A stretch of DNA of 64,000 nt from Sporosarcina ureae. GTDB taxonomy: Bacteria > Bacillota > Bacilli > Bacillales_A > Planococcaceae. A program made the translations under genes and the position numbers. The DNA lies in contig NZ_CP015207.1 in NCBI RefSeq assembly GCF_002101375.1, positions 2,744,001-2,808,000 on the forward strand. Direction: 5' to 3'. Below are positions 27,107-36,339 of this stretch, in pieces; position 1 is the stretch's first letter, and every line of letters starts with the position of its first letter. The notes beneath the pieces are model-generated. The model was not told where the DNA came from. It saw only the letters and a program-made list of their open reading frames with translations, and made no database searches.

Positions 27107-27781
27107 TTGGAAAAGTATAAAGTTGTTTGTGATATGGACCCAATTATTAATTTTGAAGGAAAGCTATCTTTGAATGGCGTGTGTTTTTATTATGACTCTG
27201 AAAAATTAAAAATGGAAGTAACTATTTTGGAGACTGATATGTTGAAAGCTCAAAAAATCGCGATGAGAATGCTGAGTGAAGTATGTAATGCGCTAGCAAC
27301 ATATCTGAACAACACTATAAATTATGAAGTTATCTCTATTCAGCAAGTTGGAGATCATGAGACAGTTAACTTTACGTCTAATGACATATTTACATCATTA
27401 GTAGTCAGAGTTCCTTTAAATGAAAAGGGTGCTTGCAAAGTGCAAAGGTTGGTCGATTTGTCTGTTAAAAACGAAAATGTGCATAAAGTTTTCCGTCTAA
27501 TTAACAACCCAGACTTTGCGACATGGACGACTCTTTACAAGGTGTTTGAAATAGTAGATCGCGATCAACAAATTGTAAATGAAGGTTGGTTGTCAAGCAC
27601 TAAGAGATCAAATTTTAAGAGAACAGCAAACCATCCAGCTTCAAGCGGAGACGCATCAAGACATGGTGTCCCCAAGTCTGATAAAAAAGATCCACCATCA
27701 AAGCCTATGCAGCTAGAAGAGGCTGAAAAGTTAATTAGAGATCTAGTGGAGAGCTGGTTATATAAATTGATGGAAAGTTAA
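27107..27781 (+). CDS. Conserved-looking hypothetical protein of the island
   Basis: 224 residues from the TTG at 27107 (MEKYKVVCDMDPI); AAGGAG lies 11 bases before it, whereas the GTG at 27098 almost touches the ribosome site. The N-terminal 150 residues are alpha/beta without a known motif. The C terminus has FKRTANHPASSGDASRHG and then PPSKPMQLEEAEKLIRDLVESWL, a pattern I recall in uncharacterised accessory proteins; the RHG segment might be HEPN-like, but the spacing does not prove it. No signal peptide. The 294 bases before it hold no gene or clear signal apart from this ribosome site. Confidence 0.55.
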   Translation: MEKYKVVCDMDPIINFEGKLSLNGVCFYYDSEKLKMEVTILETDMLKAQKIAMRMLSEVCNALATYLNNTINYEVISIQQVGDHETVNFTSNDIFTSLVVRVPLNEKGACKVQRLVDLSVKNENVHKVFRLINNPDFATWTTLYKVFEIVDRDQQIVNEGWLSSTKRSNFKRTANHPASSGDASRHGVPKSDKKDPPSKPMQLEEAEKLIRDLVESWLYKLMES

Positions 27782-27812
27782 TTTTTTCAGAACGAATTTC
27801 AAATTTACTATT

Positions 27813-27883
27813 GAGCACCTGTGCATCACACAACTTAGGAATGATTCTAAATAGTACCAGGGTTGTGTGATGTACAGGTGCGC
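27813..27883. repeat. Island hairpin repeat, type A copy 2
   Basis: Best copy: GAGCACCTGTGCATCACACA and TTGTGTGATGTACAGGTGCG pair along about 20 bases with a loop containing ATTCTAAATAGT. No T-run follows, so it is not a plain terminator. Confidence 0.7.
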
Positions 27884-27930
27884 TTTAATAGTTTAGATTA
27901 AGGAAATAAAAGGAAAAGGTTTAATTGTTT

Positions 27931-28101
27931 TTATAACTTAACGTTACGAGTAGTGAAAACTGGTTTGTCACAATTAGTGCAATGCGATTGATACGTTTCT
28001 TCTTTGTATTTACCGTATTGACCACTCTTGATCTCAGAGTCGTAGTGTTCACCAAAGTATTGGCTTTCACAAGTGTCGCAATTGATAATGACTTCTGTCA
28101 T
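27931..28101 (-). CDS. Small zinc-ribbon protein
   Basis: 56 residues, MTEVIINCDTCESQYFG at the N terminus and SHCTNCDKPVFTTRNVKL at the C terminus; the CxxC pairs form a likely zinc ribbon. An excellent AAGGAGGTG lies 6 bases before the ATG (complement at 28105-28113), which makes this short frame credible. It runs opposite to the rest of the island. Function unknown. Confidence 0.65.
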   Translation of the reverse strand: MTEVIINCDTCESQYFGEHYDSEIKSGQYGKYKEETYQSHCTNCDKPVFTTRNVKL

Positions 28102-28202
28102 ATTTACACCTCCTTCTTCAATACTATCTTACATTAATATCAAAACTCATTCTACAGAAAATAACAATTGGGATTGGTACCACATCTATAAAACTTAGTG
28201 AA

Positions 28203-28232
28203 AGGTACCTGTGTGAAAAACTAATTTACATG
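28203..28232. repeat. Half copy of island hairpin repeat type B
   Basis: AAGGTACCTGTGTGAAAAAC matches the left arm of the copy at 29067, but no matching right arm follows. Confidence 0.4.
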
Positions 28233-28247
28233 AATAGAAGCATGTTA

Positions 28248-28378
28248 CGGGAAAGAAGAAAAGGTTTTTGATATTTATCAAGGAACTATATCAAAAAAAG
28301 AATGGGACGAATTCACTGAGTTCTGGGGTAGCGTAGAAGAATTAATATCAGAGGTAGTAAAAGATTTTGGAGATTAGG
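28248..28378 (+). pseudogene. Gene fragment without start
   Basis: A frame reading KEEKVFDIYQGTISKKEWDEF then TEFWGSVEELISEVVKDFGD and stop looks protein-like and charged, but has no start codon or ribosome site. It is probably the tail of a lost gene. Not recognised. Confidence 0.4.
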
Positions 28379-28383
28379 TAAAT

Positions 28384-28782
28384 ATGGCATCTATGCAAAA
28401 ATATTTATTAATGCTTAAACAAAAAGTGGAATTTATTGAACTTACACTTCAAGAAATTACGTTGTTTAATCCTGAAATATTTTAAGTTGCTCAAGCATCT
28501 TATCTATATCACACTGGCGAACCAGAAGACCTAGAAAAAGCATTACAATTTGCTCAAGAAAAGATAAATAAAGAAAGAGTGGAAATAATTCAAAAAAATG
28601 GGGAGTTGGCAGAGATAGTTGAAGATACATTGCATGAGATACCTCAACTTGTTACAGAGATAACTATGGGGTTAGATGAAATAGCTGAAGAACTAGGCGA
28701 AATTATTATATATGAAAATCAAGGGGAAATAAATAATACTGGTGAAATGAGTTATATGATGAATAGGCAAACAACACTTTGA
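28384..28782 (+). pseudogene. Small helical gene interrupted by an in-frame stop
   Basis: From ATG 28384 the frame reads MASMQKYLLMLKQKVEFIEL ... LFNPEIF, meets TAA at 28483-28485, and then continues in the same frame for 98 codons (VAQASYLYHTGEPEDLEKAL ... NRQTTL, stop at 28780-28782). The two halves have matching character, so a single point change probably broke a 132-residue protein. The downstream part could restart at ATG 28579. Not recognised. Confidence 0.5.
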
Positions 28783-29066
28783 ACCTGATTTGCTCAATAA
28801 AGTCATGTTTTAACATCGAATTTGACGATTATCATAACCAATGCCTCACACGTTATATGTCTCCCGTATACTTCCAATGTAATTATCCCCCACGAAAGTA
28901 CGTCAGACAGTAAAATACCTATATTTGTAGCCGATATAATACACAATTAGCAATAAAACATATCAAATGCATGGAGGACTATATAGTGTAATCATCAAAA
29001 ACCGATCGTTTGGTTTGCAACGAAATTTGAATTAGGCGAATGAGCGCTTGGAGAAATCGTAGTAGA

Positions 29067-29138
29067 GAGTATCTGTGTGAGAAACTAACATGATTATTGT
29101 GTTAACAATCATGTTAGTTTGGTGGTGGACAGGTACTC
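29067..29138. repeat. Island hairpin repeat, type B copy 2
   Basis: GAGTATCTGTGTGAGAAACT-AACATGATTATT pairs with AACAATCATGTTAGTTTGG-TGGACAGGTACTC; about 30 bp of imperfect stem with a TGTT loop. The rest of 28783-29228 holds no gene that I can support. Confidence 0.7.
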
Positions 29139-29228
29139 AACACTAAGTATTCTATAATAATGCTAAGAATAGGAAAAATATCATGGTGCAGAGAATTAAA
29201 ATATATAAAGCTAGAGGTGAATAATAGT

Positions 29229-31214
29229 ATGGAGCAAATCAATACTGTTGATGATTATTTAAAAAAGTTGTCGAGGTATGATATTTACAATAATGTCTTC
29301 TATAGAGGCCAATTAGAAGTTTATAAAAGTATTATATCAAGCGTCTCTAGAAATGTAGGATATACAATTAATGAAAACTTCATCTACGAAGAAGCAATTA
29401 ATATGAAATCTATAGAATTTGCTGATTTACCCCTGCCTATTGAACGCTTGTCGAAAATGCAGCATTATGGAATTCCAACAAGACTTGTAGATTTAACAGT
29501 TGATCCATTAATTGCGCTTTTCTTTGCTGTACAAAATTTTGATGACGAATCACATGGTAACGTATATGTTTTTGTTCGACCGGAGCGTAGTCTAAATGAT
29601 AAAAGGATTAAACTGTTGTCTCTTCTTGCAACATTAGAATCATATAATCTAGATTTAATTAAAGGTTCATATTTGGAATGCTATTCTGAAAAAATAACAG
29701 AAGATGAAATATTAGAATTTGCTTCAGAAGCAACATTTATAAAGTACTCTGTTGAGCTTCAAAAATCTAATGAAAGATTATATTGCCAAAAAGGTTCTTT
29801 TGCAATATGCGGTAATGAAACAATTGGTAAGGAAATAAGAAAGTCTATACTGCCCCTTGATTCAATTGAACCAACAATGGTAATACGGATTCCTTTTGAA
29901 CATAAACAAGCAATTAAGAAAGTGCTTGATGAAAAATATAATATTAACGAAACTACTATATATCCAGAGTTCCCATCGGTTGCCGATTACCTAAAGGAGA
30001 AGTATAGAAAAGTAGATTTTGATCTGGATGGTACATATAACATTTTTCAAGTGCAAGATGTTTCTCATGCAGGTGCTAGAAGGTGCTCTATTGTAGCAGT
30101 ATTAAATAAAGTTCTGCGAATAGAAGAGGTAAAGAATATTGGAATTCAGATCATTGATCAATACAGAAGGAAAAACGATGTTGTATGGGTTTATATTGCA
30201 AAGAATGGCGATGACTATATTATGAAAAACTGGATGATAAGAGGCCAATGGATTAGAGAATCATTAGATCCTAGTTACAAACCACTTCTTATTGGGGAAG
30301 CAGATGAATTAGGCTATATATGGCGCTTCGAAAAATCCTACAGTACACTGGCTGATTATTATGATGAGTATGCCTTTATAGACGATAAAATTCTTTTTAC
30401 TCTAAACATGAAAGCATTTGAAGAATTTGAACCCCATTATAAATATATGTTAAGCGCCTTTGAAAGCGGAGATATGAAGGAATTAGAAGAATATGCTTTT
30501 GATAATGCAAGTGTGATTACTAAGCTTTTTCTAAAGTTTGGTGATTGTGGGCATTCAAGAAATGATGAATTTAATAAATACTTGAACAATTTTCAAGGAG
30601 TAGCTTTGCATTTGGATAATGTGATCTTGTGGCTGAAAAAGGAAGAATTAAATTCTCGTGCTAAAAGATACCAGATTTCAAATTGTTTTAGGGATGCTAA
30701 GTTACATTTCGATACAATAAAGGATCAAGCAATATATTGGAAAAAGGCCATTGATCTTTCAGATGAGGAGTACAATGAAATTGATACTGAAAAAATAAAA
30801 ATTAGGGAATACCAATATAAACAAACAATACCACTAAATCCGGATGGCTTAGATGTTACTTTTAACCTTGATATTTCCCGGAACAGTGACAATACAATGA
30901 ATATAAGGGGAACGACTAATCTCTTTGATAAGGCTTCACTGATGATTTCTTTGAGAAATTCTAATGATTTACTATTGGCACAGAATAAGTCGTTAGTGGA
31001 AAATGGACGATTTGATTTTGGAAGACTTGGAAAAGAAGACATTGGGTTCAATAAAGGAAAGTATAAAGTAGATATTTCTCTCGCTATTCCTACGGTGCAA
31101 AATAAAGAATTTTTATTAAAATCAGGAATTGAATATGAGAATTTAAAAGGTAATTATATTGATAGAACCGGTATGGGACCAACGGTTAGTTATACTAAGG
31201 AATTCGAAATTTGA
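29229..31214 (+). CDS. FRG-domain protein
   Basis: 661 residues from ATG 29229, chosen because AGAGGTGA lies 9 bases upstream; a frame-open ATG at 29160 has none. The N-terminal 250 residues are an FRG domain: F24-Y-R-G-Q28, then KMQHYGIPTRLVDLT (about 76-90) and DPLIALFFAVQNF (about 92-104), ending IYPEFPSVADYLKEKY. The remainder is unassigned: a central part with DVVWVYIAKNGDDYIMKNWM and a C-terminal beta-rich domain (TMNIRGTTNLFDKASLMISL). FRG proteins are frequent in phage-defence neighbourhoods, but their activity is not well established. AT-rich like the whole island. Likely role in defence is inference. Confidence 0.75.
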   Translation: MEQINTVDDYLKKLSRYDIYNNVFYRGQLEVYKSIISSVSRNVGYTINENFIYEEAINMKSIEFADLPLPIERLSKMQHYGIPTRLVDLTVDPLIALFFAVQNFDDESHGNVYVFVRPERSLNDKRIKLLSLLATLESYNLDLIKGSYLECYSEKITEDEILEFASEATFIKYSVELQKSNERLYCQKGSFAICGNETIGKEIRKSILPLDSIEPTMVIRIPFEHKQAIKKVLDEKYNINETTIYPEFPSVADYLKEKYRKVDFDLDGTYNIFQVQDVSHAGARRCSIVAVLNKVLRIEEVKNIGIQIIDQYRRKNDVVWVYIAKNGDDYIMKNWMIRGQWIRESLDPSYKPLLIGEADELGYIWRFEKSYSTLADYYDEYAFIDDKILFTLNMKAFEEFEPHYKYMLSAFESGDMKELEEYAFDNASVITKLFLKFGDCGHSRNDEFNKYLNNFQGVALHLDNVILWLKKEELNSRAKRYQISNCFRDAKLHFDTIKDQAIYWKKAIDLSDEEYNEIDTEKIKIREYQYKQTIPLNPDGLDVTFNLDISRNSDNTMNIRGTTNLFDKASLMISLRNSNDLLLAQNKSLVENGRFDFGRLGKEDIGFNKGKYKVDISLAIPTVQNKEFLLKSGIEYENLKGNYIDRTGMGPTVSYTKEFEI

Positions 31215-31234
31215 TTGAATATTGAGATGGCCAA

Positions 31235-31425
<191 letters not shown>

Positions 31426-31550
31426 AATACAAACAAGGGCAGAATTTGCGATTTGTATTTCAAAATACAGAAATAAGGCTGATTGAAGTAGTTGGAGCCT
31501 TATGTTAATTCGGTCAGCCGCGAATTTATATGCGTTGTAAATTAGTGAGG

Positions 31551-31634
31551 GGTACCTGTATGAAAACCTATCATGAATATTCTAATATTTACGTTAGGTT
31601 TATACAATCATGAAAGTTTGGTGCTTAGGTGCGC
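31551..31634. repeat. Island hairpin repeat, type B copy 3
   Basis: GGGGTACCTGTATGAAAACCT at the left, AAGTTTGGTGCTTAGGTGCGC at the right, with TCATGAATA and CAATCATGAAA inside; weaker pairing than copy 2. Confidence 0.5.
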
Positions 31635-31930
31635 TAAAATGATTATACAAGAAATTTTTACTCACAGATACATTAGAATGAAAAGTGAATTGTTTTTTGT
31701 TTTATTGCTTTGCTTCCTATACATCAAACCAAAAACGGAATGTACATATTGAAAATCTATTCTGTTACATTTATATGTGAAGTCTTTAGTGTGATTTTAA
31801 AGGAACTAATGCTCCTTTTCTAAAATGCTGGTAAGTAAAGAGAGGGAAGCGAAAATAGAACTAGAGAAAAAATTAAGGTTAGGTACAATCCAGAGTGGTT
31901 TGCGGCGATCTTACAAAAGGCTTAACAATT

Positions 31931-32068
31931 GTCTACCTGTGCATCAAACAACTCTGGCACTATTCTGAATCGTTCTAGAGTTGAATGATGTACAGGTGAA
32001 CAAAATAATACTTAGCCCTGATACTATTCCAAATAGTTCATGAGTTGTGTAATGCATAGTTCGCACTC
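31931..32068. repeat. Island hairpin repeat, type A copy 3 plus a half copy
   Basis: 31931-32001 carries CTACCTGTGCATCAAACAACT ... AGTTGAATGATGTACAGGTG. Directly after it, 32020-32068 repeats only the right half (TTCCAAATAGTTCATGAG, TTGTGTAATGCATAG). The rest of 31426-32249 shows no gene. Confidence 0.5.
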
Positions 32069-32249
32069 AATTGAAAAAGAAGTGACAATTAAGCCGCTTC
32101 AATTTCACTTTTTCACCTTATCTAGAAATTACCAAATGGATCTAAAATGCCATCAAAATTTATACTAATGTCTAATTTTTTACGAGTTCCTTGTATATTT
32201 CCCTATACTCTTCATTCTTAAAATTCAAAAAGACACATATCTCATCATC

Positions 32250-32603
32250 TTACTCTTGAAAAAATCCAATGAGCATAAAATATGAGTGCTTAGACTTTAT
32301 GAATATGTTATCTTTACCATCATATTTTAAGTGAAAAGGTACTTGTGGAATAGGAAATCTTTTATCTGCCATTGCAAACTTTTGAGAAATTAAAACAGCC
32401 CATTTTCCTTTACCAATTACACTTTCACTTAAATCGTCTACAAATCTAACTTTGTGAAAATTTTCATAAAGTAATTCCAATATCTTATACACATAAGCCT
32501 TATCTTCCTGATAATTCGTATTGACCATTTTGCCAATTGTAGTGTCTTAAAAAAAGTCATGCTCTTTCATTTTTAATAATAACTCTTTTGGTTCAATATT
32601 CAT
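32250..32603 (-). pseudogene. Hypothetical gene with an in-frame stop near its 5' end
   Basis: ATG at 32603 (complement) has a GGGAGGTG ribosome site and reads MNIEPKELLLKMKEHDFF, then TAA after a run of seven T, and continues in the same frame as DTTIGKMVNTNYQEDKAYVY ... SKHSYFMLIGFFQE to 32250. The downstream part alone (92 residues from the ATG at 32528) lacks a ribosome site. So the gene is probably broken by a point mutation, or rescued by slippage or readthrough. Family not recognised. Confidence 0.5.
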
Positions 32604-32644
32604 TTAAATAAAACACCTCCCAAAGAATACTTATTCAGTTGGTC

Positions 32645-32785
32645 ATGAATTTATACCCAAAAGCACACAGATTAAGTGCTACTGATATCTCATTATCTTA
32701 TAGACCACAATTTTTATTTAAAGACAATGAAAGTATTTATAGATACGGTGTGGAGATTTTGAAAAAATGGTATGTAGGTGATTAA
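32645..32785 (+). pseudogene. Possible remnant ORF, 46 codons
   Basis: Reads MNLYPKAHRLSATDISLSYR ... IYRYGVEILKKWYVGD and stop. The composition is protein-like but there is no ribosome site, so it may be the C-terminal scrap of a lost gene. Confidence 0.3.
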
Positions 32786-32863
32786 TAAATATTTATTTCA
32801 TGATCAAATAACCTTTTTGATCAATAAAAAATCCCTACTCAAATACATAAAAATTAACCCACC

Positions 32864-33205
32864 CAATATGAGACAAGGCCCTGCCCAGTAGTCACAGGTA
32901 ATCTGCCCAAATCCGACAGGTGTACCTGACGACATTGAGCAAGTGCACTTGCCTAAACCCGCCAGGCCAATAACCAAAGAACTTAAAGAATCTTAATAAT
33001 AAAACCATTGTCGAGAAGAATCTCGACGTTGCACATTTCATTATTCAATACGTGAATGACAAAAACCGAAAGCATGTCACTCACAAAAATAATTGTTAAT
33101 GGGTGTATCCTTTTCGTGAAAAAGCGCTATATGAAAAGTGAGAGTGGACACGCAGAGTGAATCCACACAGAGTGTCATGAACTCTACAAGACGATATAGA
33201 AAATG
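32864..33205 (+). repeat. Long direct repeat, right copy, with decayed ORFs
   Basis: Matches 24942-25280. Its frame VPDDIEQVHLPKPARPITKELK is broken by an extra A, giving KES and two stops. Beyond it, to about 33515, another decayed frame (EIKTVITSPTFQW, then ITIDLNDALKDNILIGELTF) has a partner fragment after the left copy. No intact gene lies in 32786-33596. Confidence 0.55.
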
Positions 33206-33596
33206 CTATAGCAGCGAAGTTTCTTGAACAAGTCAAAGAATTTGTAAACAGTAGGTCAGAGAAAACTTATTCAAGTACAGTTTAGACAGAGAAATTAGTG
33301 AAGTTGAAATTAAGACAGTCATTACATCGCCTACATTTCAATGGATCTATAGGAAATCTAGTATTACTATTGATTTAAATGATGCGTTGAAAGATAATAT
33401 CTTAATAGGTGAGTTGACATTCGTAAGTAAACGCTTGATCTATGGAGTGATAAGAAAAGATATATGCGGTAAAGTATTTAATTTCCATCAACTGATTGTC
33501 GAGTTAATTTTTTGAATAATAAATGAATACTTGGAATTTAGAAGTCAACCGGAAGAACAATACATACTATAGTACAGAAAACAGAGGTGCAAAAAC

Positions 33597-34412
33597 GTGT
33601 TTCTAATCGAAGAACTTACATACATCAAAAGACTAGGCGGTCTTACCAATCTGAACTTCTTGGTCGAACACAAAGGACAAAAATACGTTTTACGTTTTCC
33701 CGCGCATGAGTTTGAAGATATTATTAATCGCCAAAATGAGAAAGCGAATCAGCAGATTGCGGCTGAAATTGGGGTGACGGTCGGGAATGTGGTGTTTACG
33801 GATGACGGGATTAAAATGACTCCGTATTATGATGCGACGGCTGATTTGACGCGGGATTTGATTGTGACACCGGAGTATTTGGAGAAAGTGGCGGGTGTGT
33901 TGTCTACGCTTCATTCGTCGACTAGGGAGTTTAGGAATCGTTTTGATTATTGGGGTGAAGTAGAGAAGTATAAACAGGCGTTAACGGAAATTCCTTCCCT
34001 GTATGTGTTGTTGGAGGAGCGGTTGAGGAAGTTGATGCAAGGGGAGCGGCAAGAGTATGCGCTGTGTCATATGGATTCGGTGACGGGTAATTTTATTCAG
34101 AATGATGCGAAGCAAGTGCTGTTGATCGACTGGGAGTACAGTGCGAATTATTTGCCGGAATGGGATTTAGCGGCGTTTGTTTTGGAACGGGAGTTAAGTG
34201 AGCAGCAAGAGCAAGTGTTACTCAATTATTACGGTTTGCCGGCTACTTCGAAAAAGTCGCTGGATCTGCAAAAGTTGAAGTCGGACTTTCTTTGGTCGTT
34301 ATGGTCGCTCGTTAAAGAAAAGGAAGATCCTTCGTTTGAACAATATACAGCGAAGCGGACGGAGCGTCTTATCGAAGGGTTAGAGCGGTTTTATAAGGTG
34401 TATGAGAATTAA
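33597..34412 (+). CDS. Choline/ethanolamine kinase-like phosphotransferase
   Basis: Small-molecule kinase of the APH/choline kinase fold, 271 residues. It has GGLTNLNFLVEHKGQKYVLR (nucleotide loop and lysine), the catalytic CHMDSVTGNFIQN (HxDxxxxN, about 161-173) and LLIDWEYSA (DFG-like Asp, about 180). The WEYSANYLPEWDLAAFV segment points to LicA/choline kinase rather than antibiotic resistance. GTG start with AGAGGTG upstream. First gene to the right of the island, with more GC-balanced codons. Confidence 0.82.
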   Translation: MFLIEELTYIKRLGGLTNLNFLVEHKGQKYVLRFPAHEFEDIINRQNEKANQQIAAEIGVTVGNVVFTDDGIKMTPYYDATADLTRDLIVTPEYLEKVAGVLSTLHSSTREFRNRFDYWGEVEKYKQALTEIPSLYVLLEERLRKLMQGERQEYALCHMDSVTGNFIQNDAKQVLLIDWEYSANYLPEWDLAAFVLERELSEQQEQVLLNYYGLPATSKKSLDLQKLKSDFLWSLWSLVKEKEDPSFEQYTAKRTERLIEGLERFYKVYEN

Positions 34413-34616
34413 AAGTTCGGTACAAAGTTGTTGTGAAAACGTATAAAACGATATTGCATTCATCCCAGATCTTCTATTCGGAGGGTCTGGGTTTTCAAAT
34501 TTCCCTATTAAGTCATGCATCATCCCGACTAACTTCCCATCAATTGGGGTATAGAATATATTGTGCCTACTTTCACCGTAGGAACGTTGGTAGTATTAAA
34601 GAGGAGAGTGCCATAC

Positions 34617-35324
34617 ATGAAACCAGTAATCGGGGTCACGTCAGATCTAGATCAAAACGGTGATACATTAGTTCAGACTAGATACATACAGGCCGTTCGA
34701 CAAGCAGGTGGCGTACCTGTTATTTTGCCAGTCGGACTCGAAGCGATTGAAGACGTTTGTGATCGGTTAGATGGTTTATTGCTAATTGGTGGGGAAGATC
34801 TAGATCCGTATTTGTATGGCGAAGAACCACATCGGCAGCTTGGGAAAGTGCTGCCTGAGCGGGATCAGTCGGAGCTTGCGCTATTTAAAACGATGGCGGA
34901 TCTAGATAAGCCCGTGTTTGGGATTTGTCGAGGCTATCAGTTGATGAATGTGGCGTTTGGTGGGACGATTTATCAGGATATGTATGCGCAGCTGTCAGAG
35001 GATTTGTTGCAGCATTATCAGCTGACAGATTTAGACTATGCTTTTCATTCCATTGATATTGTAGGGGATAGTCGGTTGGCGGAGTGGGCGGGTACTTCTG
35101 AAGTGCGAGTGAATTCGCTGCATCATCAGGCGGTGAAGGAAGTGAAAGCACCACTTGTCGTGACAGCGGTTGCGAAAGACGGTGTGATTGAAGCGCTGGA
35201 AAGTACGGCGCATCGTTTTATGGTAGGTGTTCAGTGGCACCCTGAAGCGATGGTGAAACAAAAAGATGCGTTGTCGTTGAAGTTGTTTAAGAAATTTATT
35301 GAGGCGGCAAGCGAAAACAGGTAA
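34617..35324 (+). CDS. Class I glutamine-amidotransferase-like hydrolase (peptidase C26, PuuD-like)
   Basis: Gamma-glutamyl-gamma-aminobutyrate hydrolase family, 235 residues. The ATG at 34617 (MKPVIGVTSDLDQ) has AGAGGAGAG at the right distance; frames open further upstream lack this. The catalytic triad is visible: the nucleophile in GICRGYQL, and His-Glu in VQWHPEAM. DGLLLIGGEDLDPYLYGEEP is the usual oxyanion segment. Likely cleaves gamma-glutamyl compounds in the cytoplasm; substrate unproven. Confidence 0.85.
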   Translation: MKPVIGVTSDLDQNGDTLVQTRYIQAVRQAGGVPVILPVGLEAIEDVCDRLDGLLLIGGEDLDPYLYGEEPHRQLGKVLPERDQSELALFKTMADLDKPVFGICRGYQLMNVAFGGTIYQDMYAQLSEDLLQHYQLTDLDYAFHSIDIVGDSRLAEWAGTSEVRVNSLHHQAVKEVKAPLVVTAVAKDGVIEALESTAHRFMVGVQWHPEAMVKQKDALSLKLFKKFIEAASENR

Positions 35325-35339
35325 TGAATTTTTACATAA

Positions 35340-35381
35340 CTACACCCTCCAACGAACTGTATTGGAGGGTGTAGTCGTTTT
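35340..35381. terminator. Terminator between converging genes
   Basis: CTACACCCTCCAA and TTGGAGGGTGTAG, a 13-bp perfect stem, then CGTTTT. Confidence 0.85.
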
Positions 35382-35391
35382 GAATTTCACA

Positions 35392-36090
35392 TTAGTTATT
35401 CGTTACTTTCTTGCGTCCTAAGCTGAATTCTGCCCATGAATGAATTTCATAGGTCGGCTGAATTGCTGTACGGTTTTCACGACGGTCTGGATTGAACCAG
35501 CATGTGTCGATACCCGCGTTGATTCCACCTTGTATATCGGACGTTAACGAATCACCGATCATCAGTACACGTGAAGGATCTGTGATGCCTAGTTTCTGAA
35601 ATGTATATTCGAAAATCTCAGGCTGTGGCTTTTTGTAGCCTGTTTCTTCAGAAGCAATGATCGCTTCGAATGTATCGCGTAAAGGAGACCCCGCGATGCG
35701 AGCGTGCTGCGCGATGGTGAAACCGTTTGTTAAGATCGCCAATCGGTAATCAGCTAGCTGTGTAATCATCTCTTCCACGCCGTCGATCATATGTGATTCG
35801 TGGCCTAGATTTTCGATGTATAGCTCTCCAAAATGTGAAGCATCTACTTGCAGTTCGTGCTGTGTGAATAACCGACGGAAACGTTCTACTTTTAATTCTT
35901 CCAGTGTGATGCGTCCTTGCTCGAGATCGTCCCAGATGACGGAGCTGATCGCGCGGTATGTGTCACGGTACGCTTCTAAACCGTTTGGTAGTCCGAACGT
36001 GTGGAATGTATTGCCGAGTGCGTGTTTTTCAGTTTCTTCAAAATCGAATAATGTATCGTCTAAATCGAATAATAGTACATCGTATGGCAT
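35392..36090 (-). CDS. YjjG-family HAD nucleotidase
   Basis: Noncanonical pyrimidine nucleotidase family (YjjG/YfnB), 232 residues, cytoplasmic. HAD motifs in order: motif I DLDDTLFDF (about 9-17), motif II LTNGFT (about 121), motif III lysine in GYKKPQPEIF (about 153) and motif IV MIGDSLTSDIQGG (about 177). AGGAG precedes the ATG. It converges on the amidotransferase-like gene. Confidence 0.88.
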   Translation of the reverse strand: MPYDVLLFDLDDTLFDFEETEKHALGNTFHTFGLPNGLEAYRDTYRAISSVIWDDLEQGRITLEELKVERFRRLFTQHELQVDASHFGELYIENLGHESHMIDGVEEMITQLADYRLAILTNGFTIAQHARIAGSPLRDTFEAIIASEETGYKKPQPEIFEYTFQKLGITDPSRVLMIGDSLTSDIQGGINAGIDTCWFNPDRRENRTAIQPTYEIHSWAEFSLGRKKVTNN

Positions 36091-36339
36091 ATAAAAGAAC
36101 TCCTTTTTTTACAATATGTACTAGTATAACATGGGAAATAGACTGCTGGGGAATTGTCTACTCGTCACGATAGAATGTAGATGGAAGTAGATGATACATA
36201 GGTTCGTGAGGCGTGTGATATGATGATCGGTAAGAATTACAAGATAATTAAGCGGTATTTTTGTGACATCCATTCATCAGGAATACTAGTGCAACGTCTT
36301 TTAGTGAAACTTTCACTATACAGAAAGAAGGTGATCTTC